Source: Mangifera indica (taxonomy: Eukaryota; Streptophyta; Magnoliopsida; Sapindales; Anacardiaceae). From it: a stretch of 64,000 nt of DNA. Each line of letters starts with the position of its first letter. The first letter of the stretch is position 1. The notes under the pieces are model-generated. The model saw nothing but the letters and a program-made list of their open reading frames with translations, did not search any database and had not been told where the DNA came from. Location: the NCBI RefSeq assembly GCF_011075055.1, contig NC_058140.1, forward strand, positions 11,096,668 through 11,160,667, written 5' to 3'. Made by a program: the position numbers and the translations under genes. Of this stretch, positions 43,701-56,923 are shown piece after piece.

Positions 43701-45219
43701 ATAAAAAAATTTATAATTATCAATTTTTTGCCTAAAATTTGAAAAAATAAATAAGGAAAAAATATTACTTATGCCATCCTTAGGATCATACTGAGAAAAA
43801 TGTAACTCAATAGCGATGACACTAAAGAGGTATGATACTATCTCTCACATCACCTTTTAATTGTAATTTGATAAGATTGTATCTATTTTTATGTGATTTC
43901 AATGATTAAACTGTTAATTAATAATTGTTAACAAGAGTTAATATGATAATTTTATAAAAGTAAATAGTTTAAAATGATTGTAACAATTTTATTTTTAATA
44001 TAGTGGCAGTGTTTTTAATTATTAACTAAATTAGATTTTGGGTGAGAATTTAATTTTAAAAAGGCTCAAGGGGGGAATTGTTGACGAGATTGGTGAATTT
44101 CTTGGAGCTTTCTCCGAAGCAAAGTCAAAATTAAAATTTTATTAATTACCTTCTTTGGAAAGACAGGTAAAAAGATTGTTTGTTTTGTACGTGTACAAGT
44201 CATAGGCATTGTCGCATGGGTTAGTGTGGAATTAACGTTTTGCTTCTCTTGGACGAAGACACAAAAATAATACATTGGGCCAAGGCTAACGGGCCTTCTC
44301 AATACCATAAATTTATTTACTTTCAGCAAGGCGTCTGCCGTGCCACGCATTTCGAATCTGAAGTTGAGTCTTTACATTCCTAATTTGAGTTTGAATCAAA
44401 GTAAGGTTGGATTGATTTGAATTAATTTTGATAAATCAAATTAATGATAGTTTAAACTTAATTTAAATAAAAAATAATTTGATTTAAATTTATAATTTGA
44501 ATTTGTTATTCAGATTCTTGCTTTAAATTTGTGATTTAACTAATAACGAATAAAATAATATTGTTTCGATAATTGTTTGATGTAATTCGAATTGAATTAA
44601 GAATTAAGTTCAAATCAAATTAAATTATTTTTGACTAATAAGTAAAACGGAATCAAACTTTTTCTAATTTTAGTTCGATTCAATTTTAAAAAGAATCTAA
44701 CTTTTCTAATTTAAACTAAATCAAATTGAATTAAACTTATTCTCGAGGCTGAACTAATTTAATTTGAATCTTTCCCTACAAGCTCGTCCTAAACAAGCCA
44801 AGACTGCTTTGCTCAACGCGCTACACTTATATCTTTTGCTCGATCGCACATAGCCCATTGTGTTTGGAGCCTTACCAAAGCAAACCACCACCCAACTTCG
44901 TTGCTTGTGTGCACATTGAGTAGAAGATCCACAATTTTACTGTGGTGATTATGCTCTTAGGCTGTGCCAAGTTTGATTTAATACGATTCAAAAATTAAAA
45001 ATTATTTTAATTTAAACTGAAAAAATTAGCTTAAATCAAATTAAAAAAATATGGTTTAAACCTATTAAAAATAATTTATTTTCAAATATTTTCTACTTAA
45101 TAAATAATATGAAATTATAATTATCTATGATATAAAATAAATATAAAATACATATATAATAAAAATGTAAATAAAATAAAAATAAATATAAAAAATATAA
45201 TATTAACCTCTAATTTATT

Positions 45220-45655
45220 ATATTTTAGAGAATAACTATCACTTTTGAAACTATTAATAGATATATTAAATTTAAAAAATTTTAAAAGCACCTTCAAACT
45301 TTTTTTAAATTTTTAGAACCTTTGAAAAATTATTAAGACCCCTAAAATTAAAAAAAAAAAATTAAAATACACTTCCAAATATATGATTATACATCATTGA
45401 CACTTCTATCTATATTTACAATTTTTTTTATATTTTTAATTGAAATTAATATAAAGGATACAAAAAATAATTTTAATAACATTTTAGGGATAAAATTTTA
45501 TTTAACTTGAAATTTTTTTCTTTTCAATAATGTTATAAAAATTTAACAAATTTTCTAATCAAATTGACATATGGGTGAGAAAATGACTTTTTTAAATTTA
45601 AGAATGAAAATATGTCATTTCATCAAACCTTAGATGAAAAATAATTATTTAACTT
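45220..45655. mobile_element. Probable decayed copy of the Mutator-like palindromic family
   Basis: The right part (TTTTTTAAATTTAAGAATG, then GTCATTTCATCAAACCTTAG) closely follows the right end of the element at 56393-56923. Interior words (TTTTAAAAGCACC, AAATTTTTAGAACC) also have counterparts there. Left border and target duplication cannot be defined. Confidence 0.35.
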
Positions 45656-48091
45656 ATATATAATTTTAAAAAATATGGTTTAAGGTTTAGTTTAATTTGG
45701 AAACCATCCAAACTATAACCCAGAATGTAAATAGTTTTTCAAAATTTAATAATAAAATCAACTTTTTTTAGAAATTAAACCAAATCATAATTTTTGAATG
45801 TTTCAGTTTGATTTTACTATTTAAACCAAATTATACATACCCTTTTATGCTCTCAAATATCGTATTAACACTCGGTTGTCTTGTGTGTGATGTTTTAGCG
45901 GGCTTATTGTCTTATATTGAACCTATTTGAAGAGGATAATATCAAATTGATATTTTGGGGTTTAATTGGTTTCGTTGCCCTATTTCCACAAGAATGTAAA
46001 CCATTATAAGCAATAAGTCATAGGGACAACAATCAAACATATTTTCTACATGCTAATTAATAAGATATGCAAGTAAAAATCTCTCATCTAAGGACAATAA
46101 CCTATTAGAGTACAATCGGTTTCATATAATAATATAAAACAAAAAAAATTAAATTTAAAATTAAATTTGAATTTAACGTATAAGATAAGACTTAACTTTT
46201 GGTCTAAGTAAAAGGAGACTCAACATAACTCTTATGTACTAATCAACAATACTTTTTTCAAATTCTTCATATATATAATCATTGACATAGATTTTTGAAA
46301 AATAAACCAAATCATGTTAACAATATCGTGTCTTTACAATTTTCTTACACAATTTCACTCATCTGTACTTGGGTCCATTCATTATAATACATTAAGACAG
46401 TTTAATAATTTATCTTTTATTATTTATATTATTTTGTTTGATTTATAGGTAAAAAAATTTTAATAATTTTTTTTTACTAGTAGTGATATAACATATAATA
46501 TATTTATATATATTAAAAGATTATCAATGTAATTTTAATTTTGTTACAATTATATCATTACTTATTAATTTTTTACGATTAAAATACTTTTACTTTCAAG
46601 GAATATCAAAAATATTTTTGAATAATTATTTTAAGTAAAATAATATTTTAGTATTTTTTTATTACATCTAATCAAATACAATAATTATTTATATATATCA
46701 ATTTTTATCTGATAAATTATATCTAACGATCTTCAAAATAATATATCTTTGTGAAAATATCTTATTTTTGATAATAAAAAATTCCTAAACAAAAAGCATC
46801 CATAGTGGTATAAAAATATTTAACTAATTCCGATTCTCATTGTTATTTTCTTATGTTTGGTTTAGCCTCTTGTGCTTCTTGTCAGTATACGTAAATCCAC
46901 ATTTATAGTTGCAAAGGAAAGCAGAGGTTGCTACACATAATGTTATGTGAGATCAAGTGTTCTACAAATCCAAAGTTGGGGATGAAGGGATCATAGATGG
47001 CGTATGCGAGTAATGGTCTCAAAAGGGTACTTATACTATTCACTAAGAAATGGGTTGGTTTGAAAGAAAATGAAAGGTTGAGGAAGAAGTAGGGCTCATA
47101 AATATCATTCGGGGATTGCTCTAATAGTTGATGTAGTTTACGGCAATGGTAATCATATCACCATAAAATTCAGTTTCCATTTTTCTTTCTCTATTTTCCC
47201 TTGATTTGTTCGATTGTTGAGTAGAAGAGATCAGGTTTTATGACCACGTATAAAATTCAGTTAGTTTTTTTCCTGATCTCTTGTTTCATTTTTCTTATAA
47301 AATCACATTTTTTTATTGCCATTATTATTGACCGACCACTAAAACATCTTATATACAATTTTGAAGTTTGCTGTATAATTTTTTAATTTCATTTTTCAAT
47401 CACCTTTGAACTTGACATTTTATGGGTGATTTTTGGTTGATTAGTAGGGTTACCGGGAGGGTGGGTTTCATGGTAAGAAAAAACATAAAAAATTACAATA
47501 AGAGATATTAAACTAATTGCTCTAAACATTAAGGTTCTAAGGGAAATAGTTTCAAAATTTAAACATTAGACAAATCTAAATCACTAAAATACCCTTATAT
47601 ATAGGGGAAACTGTATTTTTTCCCCTTTTTTTAACCGTGTATATATATATGTCACTCATTTCAAAACCTAAACAAAAATACCACAATAGTATTTTATTTT
47701 TCCAAAATACTCTCGTTGATATAATTCATGTATACAGAAAGAGAGAATATCATATCTCTCTTTTTTCTCAACCTTCCAATGAGAAAGAAATTTCTGCAGT
47801 ATACGAAAAACATTTATTCAATAGAGAAGACATGTGATTTAATAATAAAACTTATGAGAAAACCATTATAAAGGATTCAAATTGGACACAAGGGAGGGAG
47901 AGATAAAAATTGCTAAATTTATTTAGAGAATTAACATTCGTTATAAAGATTTCACAGCAAACTCATCCATATTCAGGTCAGTCTTGATTCAAGCCCGTAT
48001 GTTATGTGTTTTTTTTATGAACAATTGAAAATAAAATAATGTTTGGTAGATTCATATTCATGACTTCATGTGAAATTTAATTTTGTTGTGA

Positions 48092-48384
48092 TTTCATGTT
48101 GTTAGATTGTTTAATGTTGTTATTTCATGTTATTTTTACTGTTTAAAGTTGTTATAATATTGTTTAATGTTGTATTGATAGTTATAAAATACGAAAATTC
48201 AGGTCTGAAAAATTTTCGGATGAAGACCTTGACCTTTTTTTCCTATTTTTTTACATTCCACTCAATTTCATGTTGTTTAATGCTATTATTTCATGTTGTT
48301 TTTATTATTTAAAGTTGTTATAATATTATATTGATGGTTATAAAATATAAAAATTCAACTCTAAAAAATTTTCAAACAAGGAAC
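48092..48384. repeat. Imperfect tandem duplication (48092-48227, 48266-48384)
   Basis: Both units contain TTTCATGTTGTT, TTTAAAGTTGTTATAATATT, ATTGAT(A/G)GTTATAAAATA and AAAAATTTTC in order. The second lacks about 10 bases present in the first. Directly after it, GGTTGGCGA (48386-48394) and TCGCCAACC (48415-48423) form a GC-rich inverted repeat. Confidence 0.65.
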
Positions 48385-49063
48385 AGGTTGGCGACACCAA
48401 CTGCTTGGCGGGCATCGCCAACCCCCTGAATTTATTTTTTTCTATGTTTCTTCCATTCTACTAAATTCCTTTTTTCTGTTTGTGTAGACTTATTGTATAT
48501 TCACGTGAATGAAGGAACCAAACATTTGAAAGTATTCCCTGCAAAATTCACTGCAATATTCCTTGCACAAATATTCTCTGTCATATTCGCTTTGCTTTTT
48601 GGGATATTGTATATATATTATATGATGTATTCTTTACATATTCAACGTCAAGTCCTTCAGTGCATGCTCTTCATCGGTGGCTTCTTGGAGTATTTATTCA
48701 TGTGCTGCTTTAATATAAGACTGACGCCAACCAAAATTTAAGGAGATAAAATCAAGTGAGTTTATAATTTTTGTAGATTTAATCTAAAAAATTTAAATTC
48801 ACTTGATCTTATTAATACATATATATAAATTTTATTTCAAATATTGATACTAAATATCTAGACGTATTCTTTTTTTGTAGTGCATAAAAAGAAAGAAGTA
48901 ATAGTGTTGCCTTTGTTTTGGTTTCTCAAAGTTGAAGATAAAGACAATTTAAACATTCTAACTTATAAAATGATAAAAATATTTAAAGTATAAATAATAT
49001 GATGTAAATGTATATATAAACCCAAATTAGGGTATATAATGCCAATGGCCAGTACTTAGACAG

Positions 49064-49138
49064 TTGGAGGCTGTTGGCTGTAGCTGCAACCTGTAATACT
49101 ACAACTGCAGGCACTCTTGCAGGCTGTAGGCTGCAGCC
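49064..49138. repeat. GCTG/CTGCAG-rich imperfect palindromic patch
   Basis: GGCTGTTGGCTGTAGCTGCAACC and CAGGCTGTAGGCTGCAGCC face each other around ACTACAACTGCAGG. The patch is much richer in GC than its surroundings and can fold on itself. It resembles a MITE end, but no second end is evident. Confidence 0.45.
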
Positions 49139-50508
49139 TTGATACAAATTTTTTTTTTTTCAATTTATTATATGAACAGCGATAGATTGGGGCAGGTCAG
49201 CTTTGAAGCCTAATGTGCAGGCTTCCTATACAGTTTGAAATACCACCACGGGTCTGGTCTGGTTTGTTACCATAACAAGTAATGCTCTCTCAAATGTTGA
49301 ATGAAAAGAGGTGTAGATGATTACTTTTATAATGTGGGACAAATATATATACATATATTTAATGTAATGGACGAAATTGTGATGTGCAAGTTGGAAAAAC
49401 GCATCCACCCATATCTTCAAAAGAGCCAATTACAATTGATTTTAAGATTTGAATGCAGATCTAATTATTATTGTTTAAAGAAATTGAACCACCCAATCTC
49501 GACTATGATTACGGCCTTCGAAGAGTTAAAGTTGCTTATAATTTGAATTTTCTAAAATTATTGCATGATCCACCAAACCCATTCATCCACCAACATCTTG
49601 TCCATTAACTGAGGTTTAGAAGTTCCATGAGTTTTTGTTTTAGTCTTTCTCTATAATCTTGTTAAGTTGAATTGGTACAAATAGAAATCTTAACATTAAA
49701 AGATAATATGAAATGTAAGATTTGATAATTACTATAATTTTAACATTCAAATAGAAATCTTAATATTCAAAGATAACATATTATATAATCTTATCAAAAT
49801 TTTTCAAACATAATTTTGAATATAGGTTTGTCGGGCATGTTAAATTACGTCAAAAACTTTCTACTATCGATTTTCTCTTTCTACAAATCTCATTATTAAC
49901 AAAACATATTTCTTAACATATAAAATAATTTTATTATTGGTTTATAGATTCGGTTGAAAATATGGTATAATTATAAGATTCGTTGAGAAAGAAGATTGCA
50001 AGAATGATTACAAACACGAAAAGTAGAGTGGCGGAAAGCCAATTAAAATTGAAGAGAAGAGAATCCCAATGGGCCATCCATGACGGTGGGTGTGCTTGGG
50101 CCCATTTTCTATCACTATAATTGGATCATGGACCATCAATGGCCCGGTAAATCTGGACCACCACTTGGCTCCTACCTATAGGTCAAGTCATTCCAAACTG
50201 CAATGCAATGACTCCTTCTCTTCAAGTATAGATCTTAACTTAGCCTCACGGACTAGCTTGTTTCTTTGACTTGTCATAATCTGAGTCTCTTCCTGTCTGA
50301 ATTAGATTTCATGCATTGTTTTCCAATATTCATCACTGTCATAACACGGTTTCGGCGACTTCAGGTCAACTCAAAATTTTCTTATTCCATCCATAGTTTT
50401 CCACTTTATGATAGAGAATGATATCTTATCGCTTACTTCTAAGTCGTGTAGAAACGAATCTTGCTAGCATTCAAAACGGTTGGCGACTAATCTACCGGGT
50501 TCATCACT

Positions 50509-50516
50509 GTATATTC
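50509..50516 (+). promoter_or_regulatory. P1BS-like site (PHR1-binding) before the phosphatase
   Basis: GTATATTC fits the P1BS consensus GNATATNC, the site bound by the phosphate-starvation factor PHR1. It is 127 bases upstream of the start codon of a purple acid phosphatase of the PAP10/PAP12 type, whose Arabidopsis members are induced by phosphate starvation. A single 8-base match in AT-rich DNA could arise by chance. Confidence 0.5.
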
Positions 50517-50642
50517 CCCTTTTTTCATGGTAAACCCATGGACTTCTCTCTATATTATAGTGTTACACTGTGAAGAAGACTAAAATTTGTTCAGTGCGTC
50601 GCCTGCCCGCCTGAATTCTAGGCCAGCAGCTTAAACTCAAAA

Positions 50643-53361
50643 ATGGGTGTGCATGGATTTTTCTCTTCTTTTGTTGTATTTCTGTGCTTGGTTTTGAATG
50701 CGGCAGTGGTGTGTACTGGTGGAAGAACGAGCAGTTTTATCAGGAAAGTCGAAAGGGCTGTTGATATGCCTCTTGATAGCGATGTCTTTCAAGTGCCGCC
50801 TGGTTATAATGCTCCTCAACAGGTTAATGTTTCTTTCTTTCGCTCTATTTTTTAAAAACCTTTATTAATTATGTTTCTGCAGATGGGGTTATCTAGTCTC
50901 TCATATAAAGGGATTTTGTGCTCATGTTTTTGCTTATCTTCTTGAATGATACAATGGGAAAGTTTTAATTGTAAATCTTTGATAAACTTTTACATCGGCT
51001 TGGTCCAAATTTAGGTTCATATAACACAAGGTGATCATGAGGGGAAGGGTGTGATAGTGTCATGGGTAACTCAGGACGAGCCGGGTTCTAACTCAGTGGT
51101 TTATTGGAGTGAAAATAGCAAGGAAAATACGACAGCTGAGGGCAAAGTCTATACCTATAAATTCTACAATTACACTTCTGGTTACATTCATCACTGCCCC
51201 ATCAAACATTTGAAGGTGAATTTTATTTTAATAATCGTAAATTGTTCTGTCTGCATTGCTTAGGTTCTGTATATGCATTGTCTCTATCTTTGTATTAATT
51301 TGGCGGGGAGTTTAATTTGTTAATTGAGTATTACTTGAAAATTTTACTTATATAGTCTGTTTGCTTGTGTTTGTGTGACTTCTGGGCAGTTCAACACTAA
51401 ATACTACTATGTGGTTGGAATTGGACAAACCGAACGGCGGTTCTGGTTTATAACACCTCCAGAAGTTGGCCCTGATGTCCCTTATACATTTGGTCTCATT
51501 GGTAAGTAAAAGCTAGTTGAAAATCCACAATTGTTTTAGTCCACTTTATGTATCTAGTGAACTGTAAACATAAACATAAAGTAGGAATGCTATTGGTTAC
51601 ACAGAGCCTAAAGTGGTTTAGCTAGAATAGCTACATGTTATGATTTGTGGTAGTCAATTTGACAGAAATTGTTTATTAACTTGCTAATTTCTTATTTTCA
51701 GTGGCTTGTACTGATCCAAACTTCCCTTTGAATGGCCTGATAGTCTCTTCAGTAGATGTTCTTCTAAATTTTTTGCTCAGTTGTTGCAGTTACTTTTATT
51801 TGTGACAACCTGTTGGGCCTGTTTTGCAGGGGATCTTGGTCAGAGTTTTGATTCCAACATAACACTTACTCATTATGAGATGAATCCACTGAAAGGGAAA
51901 ACTGTGTTGTATGTTGGGGATCTCTCTTATGCTGATAACTATTTGAATCATGACAATGTTAGATGGGATACATGGGGCATATTTGTTGAGAGAAGTGTTG
52001 CTTATCAACCATGGATATGGACAGCAGGGAATCACGAAATTGACTTTGCCCCAGAAATTGTAATATCTCTTAATACATTTGTGGGAACTCTCATTGCTTG
52101 CTATGTCTACTATATATACGCTTGGAATTTTCTCAGAGTTACTAGTGGGCGAAATTAACAACAGAAAGGTTGTATCTTTGTGCAGGGCGAAACGGAACCT
52201 TTTAAGCCTTACACTCACCGTTATCATGTGCCTTATAAAGCATCACAAAGTACGAAGCCCTTTTGGTACTCAATAAAGAGAGCTTCAGCATACATCATAG
52301 TCCTGGCTTCGTACTCAGCCTATGGTATAGATAATTTACAGTATTTATTATCAGACTTGTCAAGATTAAATTGTGCATAATGCATGTATGCTATAAAATG
52401 TGATTTCTTATCTACTAAGCTCTAACTCTGGAAACTATGCGATTTACTTCTTTCACTTTGCCCTTTTTCATTCTTCTCTAGGTAAATACACTCCTCAGTA
52501 TAAATGGCTGGAAAAGGAGCTACCAAAAGTTAACAGAAGTGAGACACCATGGTTAATCATTCTTATGCATTCCCCATGGTATAACAGTTACAACTATCAT
52601 TACATGGAAGGAGAAACCATGAGGGTAATGTACGAGAGTTGGTTTGTGCAGTACAAAGTTGATGTAGTATTTGCCGGTCACGTCCATGCCTATGAACGAT
52701 CTGTGAGTGCTCCTTCTATAGGTTATAACTTCTGAAACAAAACTTTTGTTTTATGGTGGAAAGTTTCTGCCGGAAATGCGTTACTTCAAATGTATGCAAA
52801 ATTTCCTGCTTTCATTCTGTGTGTTAAATGGAAATTTGAGATTTCTGGTATACTGTTGAAATTCATCTCTGCCTGTAGATTAGTAAAGATCTCTGTTTAT
52901 TCTTTTTGTACTTGACAACTTGTTTCCGACTACTACAGGAACGTGTATCTAACATTGCATACAATGTCGTAAACGGCATTTGCACTCCTGTAAAGGATCA
53001 ATCTGCCCCTGTATACATAACCATTGGTGACGGAGGCAATCTTGAAGGCTTAGCAACAAAGTAAGATTATATTACATAGAATGAGTCCTCTATTCTGTGA
53101 CATGTTTTCAATCCGTTAACATTTAGCTAAAATATAATAGCTTCTTTTTTTTTTTCTTTTCTGTGTTGTAGCATGACAGAACGGCAGCCCACATACTCGG
53201 CTTATCGGGAAGCCAGTTTTGGCCATGCCATTTTCGACATTAAGAATCGTACTCATGCTTACTATAGTTGGCACCGGAATCAAGATGGATATGCAGTGGA
53301 AGCCGATAAGATGTGGTTTTTCAACAGATATTGGCATCAAGTTGATGATTCTCCTTCATAA
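50643..53361 (+). CDS. PAP10: Purple acid phosphatase, PAP10/PAP12 type
   Basis: Eight exons join in frame to 464 residues: 50643-50822, 51015-51215, 51390-51501, 51830-52059, 52186-52324, 52482-52702, 52939-53060, 53172-53361. A hydrophobic signal peptide leads to '[16 protein letters not shown]', the start of the fibronectin-like domain of high-molecular-weight plant PAPs. The catalytic domain shows all dimetal ligand motifs: GDLGQ, GDLSYAD, GNHEID, LMHSPWY and GHVHAYERS. Several NxS/NxT sites suit a secreted glycoprotein. These enzymes release phosphate from organic esters at the root surface or in the apoplast under phosphate starvation; a P1BS-like site lies upstream. Residues follow PAP12 and PAP10 more than PAP26. 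In Arabidopsis PAP10 is the neighbour of MCM4, which favours PAP10 by position. Length is as expected (PAP12 about 469). Confidence 0.95.
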
Positions 53362-55642
53362 ACTTTATTTTACTCAACTCTCTGGGATAAAACCAAAAAT
53401 TACTGAACTCTGTGGAATAAAACCAAAAATCCAAGTCAGTGAGAAACTTTTCAATAATCTTTATAGGCTTGACACATCATTGTCTTGCCTTAGCTCTCAA
53501 AAATTTACATAAATTCTTGGAATAAAGGTGTCGGTTTAAAGCTAGCTTCCTTCAAAATTCTGTGTGTTCTGTATTCAAAACATGTGATTACGGAAATGAA
53601 TTCAAGACATCTTTTGGAACAATCACTTCAATAGTGGGTAAATCTTTTAGCTTAAAGGAAAAAAGGTAAATAAAGACTGTGGACATTCCAAATGAAGGAG
53701 ATGTTTTCTTTAAAGGTCTAGTTAATATAAGGTTGATTCATAGGACTAAAAAATCTGGATGTTAATGTGATTTTTTATCACCAACTAATATACGTAACTC
53801 AAAGTTTTGCGCAAAATAGACTAAAGCGGTAGTAATTTGAATTTGAAAAAACTCACGATAGCTCTTGTTTTGTTTGTTTATTTATGTGCAACATTTTTTG
53901 AAAGAAAAAGTACATTCTAATTCAATTGAATTAGGATTAGCCAAAATTATGTTTGTAATCTGAATTCAAAGGAAAGCAAATCTTGCATTTAGGTATCATA
54001 TATATAGGGGATGTTAATTCTTACTGGATGAGAATTATAAGGATGTCTTGTCAAAGAATTCGGATGGGTTCTTTTTTCAGTAAGGATGCAAGTAAGACCT
54101 TCAAGAGATTTATTCACTTCATGGACTATGAGTCGAGGTTGCCTGATTACTAGCCGCTCATTAGGAAGTTTATACTTCAAAATAGGGTTTGGGGGTTGTG
54201 GTACTACTTATTGTTCACTAACCATCCATATATGAGATTTAACTTCAAGGATGACTTTTTGACTATATCACAACCCCACCAAATTTTGGCGTGTGAAGAT
54301 GATTTCGAGAATTTCGAAAATCTTTTGTCACACAAAGATCTTACCATATCATTTAGGTTACACAAATTGGTGTTATTATAACCATGTATACTTTAAGTCA
54401 TATTGTTTTGCTTGTGCGATACAATTGAATATGCACTATTTGTATCACAATGTTAAATGATTTTACTGTTTAATAGTATAATTACCGTGCAATCAAATCA
54501 TTTTATTATATTGATATCTAATTAAGGTTGAGACATAAATGTAATGTTTACCTTAAACACTCTTGACTTTGTAATTTGACTTTTGAAGCAAAAATTAAAT
54601 ATTATTGGACTTGGGCAACAACCTGATCTCATTATGACTACAAATTTAATTTATCGTAATTATCTATCAAATAACACCACGAGATATCTTCTCTCGTTCC
54701 AAAAAATGATGAATCCTATGCAAATCTATTATAACTCGGATAAACTTCTCAACATAAACAATAACTATTGTGTCGATACTCTTAATAAGAAGGTTATGTT
54801 ATATTAATGTTAAATTAGGTTAACTGATGTATAAAAAGTTTTAGTAATTTCAAGTTTAAAGATTATACTCTTAATAAGAAGTTGAAATATTAGTGTCTAA
54901 TTTCAGAGGGTAACTTAGTTGAAAAGTATGCACCGATTTTTCAAGGAATCAATCTAGATATAGGCACGCATAGATTTGCAATAGCGTTGGACCGAATTGA
55001 GTTGACTCAAGTCCACAAAATCAATTCAGTTTTATTTGATTTAGTTTGAATTTGTTTATTTTGAATATAAATTAAATTTAAGTTAAAAGATTTAATTTAT
55101 TTTAAAATCAAATTAAACTTGAGTTATAAAAAGTTTGATTAGGTTTAGCTTATAAGCTAGATAGATAATTCGATTCAGTTTAAATTTAATTTATAATTTG
55201 ATTCAAATTATATTAAATAATTATTAAACGACATTTTTCTATTAATGAATCACAAATTCAAGTAATGAATTTGAATCATATGTCTGACCCAAGAATTTAA
55301 GTAGTAAATTCGAGTTAAACTCGAATCGAATTTAAATTAAACTATTTTTGTTTAAACTAAATTATTTTTATTTAAATTTAATTTAATCTATTTTTAATAT
55401 TGACTTAATAAATTTAAATTAAATGATTTTTTATTTAAACTAAATTTAAGAAGATATTTAAAGTTAATTTTGTTCCTATCAACCCCTAATTTGAAGGGAG
55501 ACGTGAGAGACAATTCTCGATATCTGGGATTAATGTTTTATTTGTGTGTAAATCATATCTTTTTCCCACCCAAGATTTTCTTCTCGCATGGGTTACATAA
55601 ATAATATTTTTTAATCTAAAATTGAACTTTGCTTTAAAAAAT
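53362..55642. other. Phosphatase 3' flank and AT-rich spacer
   Basis: In the presumed 3' UTR a roughly 29-base unit containing GGGATAAAACCAAAAAT is directly repeated (53373-53432). The rest to 55642 is AT-rich. From 55000 to 55440 it resembles the GAATTGAGTT-type repeat seen at 44.4 kb. Open frames near 54196-54381 and 54583-54807 have no recognisable domain. Confidence 0.5.
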
Positions 55643-56383
55643 GGCCAAACAACTATGTCCCACCCAAGGTTTAGCGTTGTCTCAAATGTTCCCCTTTTAA
55701 CTATGGAAACATCAAATACCTACTTATGGTCGGTTAGATTTAATAAAACCCTAACGGTAGTAAGGGTAAAATCGTCATTTTTACTATAATATTAAAAATA
55801 AACTAAAATAGAATATAATTTTGCCCCCCTAAACTTTAAAAACTAACATTTTTCCCCAGCCTAAGTTTTAAAAAACCGCAGTTTCACCATAGGGTTTGGT
55901 TTTGAAATCTCCGACGACATCTCCGGCTCCGTTGCCGATGGCCTCTCCCTCCTGAAGCAACCTCTCCTTCTGGCGATTTCTTTCCTCCCATTTGGAGGTC
56001 CGATCGACGCTCGGAGACGCCGTGGGAGATGAAGAACTTCGTCTCCCACGACATCTTCGGGCGTCGATCTGACTTCTAAATGGGAGGAAAGAGATCGTCG
56101 AAAGGAGAGATTGCTTCGGTAGGGAGAGGCCGTCGGCAACGGAGCCGGAGAGGTCACCGGAGATTTCAAAACCAAACTCTAGGGTAAAACTGCGGTTTTT
56201 TAAAACTTAGACTAGGGAAAAATGTTAGTTTTTAAAGTTTAGGGGGCAAAAAGAGATAAAATTTTTAAGCGTTATGATTCTGTTAAATCTAACCGGTCAT
56301 GGGTGGGTGTTTGATGTTTCCATAGTTAAAGAGGGGGCATTTGAGAAAACGCTAAACCTTGGATGGGAAATAGTCATTTGGCC
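55643..56383. mobile_element. Mutator-like palindromic element C with GC-rich hairpin arms
   Basis: Begins GGCCAAACAACTATGTCCCA and ends GGGAAATAGTCATTTGGCC. Flanks TTAAAAAAT and TAAAAAAAT agree at 8 of 9 positions. The two halves are inverted copies over most of the 741 bp. AACTAACATTTTTCCCC pairs with its counterpart near 56215, and CCGGCTCCGTTGCCGATGG near 55922 pairs with CCGTCGGCAACGGAGCCGG near 56130. The inner arms (about 55900-56170) are far richer in GC than anything nearby and look like coding DNA. That suggests a captured gene fragment present as an inverted duplicate. No transposase frame. Confidence 0.8.
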
Positions 56384-56392
56384 TAAAAAAAT

Positions 56393-56923
56393 GCCAAAGA
56401 CTATTTTGCACTCAAGGTTGATATAATAATAAATTTTAACCTTTTAAATTTTAAATAGTTAAATTATCATCTGTCATATATATTTCTTAGTAATTTTTTC
56501 AATATTTTTAAAAATAATTTTTTTATATTTTTATTAAAATAATAAGACTATTATTAATATTCAATATAATATTTATCACTTTAAAAGGGCATACAAATTT
56601 TAAATTTTTAAAAATATCCTTAAAATTCTAAAAACCTCTAAGATTTTTAAGCACCCTAACATTTTATAAAGTTATGGTTTACCTCCTGAATTTAAAAAAA
56701 GGGAGAGAAAAAATAAAGAAAAAAGTGAAAAATACAAAAAATAAGGGGAAATGATTAAAAAAAAGAGAAAATAGAAAGTCTATGTAAAATAGCATTTCTA
56801 CCTTTCCATTTAATAAAATTCACTAACAAAATTAAATAAAGGGTAAAAATTTGACTTTTTTAAAATTTAAAAGTAAAATTTTGTCATTTCAACAAACCTT
56901 GGGTGGGAAATAGTTTCCAGACC
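56393..56923. mobile_element. Mutator-like palindromic element D, abutting C
   Basis: Starts GCCAAAGACTATTTTGCAC and ends GGGTGGGAAATAGTTTCCAG-ACC, with the family's inverted ends but missing the outermost G. It follows element C with only the 9-base TAAAAAAAT between them; an A-rich run follows its right end. The interior is AT-rich and more diverged than C or B. Confidence 0.6.

Larger units (their letters stand above)
43701..50500. other. Gene-free AT-rich region between RD19 and the phosphatase
   Basis: Nearly 7 kb without a gene. It holds AT-rich repeat sequence (44360-44770), a decayed Mutator-like palindromic copy (about 45220-45655), poly-A and poly-T runs, a tandem duplication (48092-48384) with a GC-rich inverted repeat beside it, and a GCTGCAG-rich patch (49064-49138). 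Short open frames near 47637-47837 and 48493-48741 have no domain or splice context and are not called. Confidence 0.5.

Noticed and set aside
48493..48741. 82-codon hydrophobic frame
   Set aside because: Hydrophobicity follows from T-rich sequence; no start context, splice sites or homology seen.
51796..52227. 143-codon minus-strand frame
   Set aside because: Antisense of phosphatase exons 4-5; no domain, and the sense strand has metal-ligand motifs.
54196..54807. Two frames of 61 and 74 codons
   Set aside because: AT-rich spacer, no recognisable domain; length expected by chance.
56040..56175. Minus-strand 104-codon frame over element C (55861-56175) as a gene
   Set aside because: The frame exists because the element is a GC-rich palindrome; no start context, splice sites or domain.
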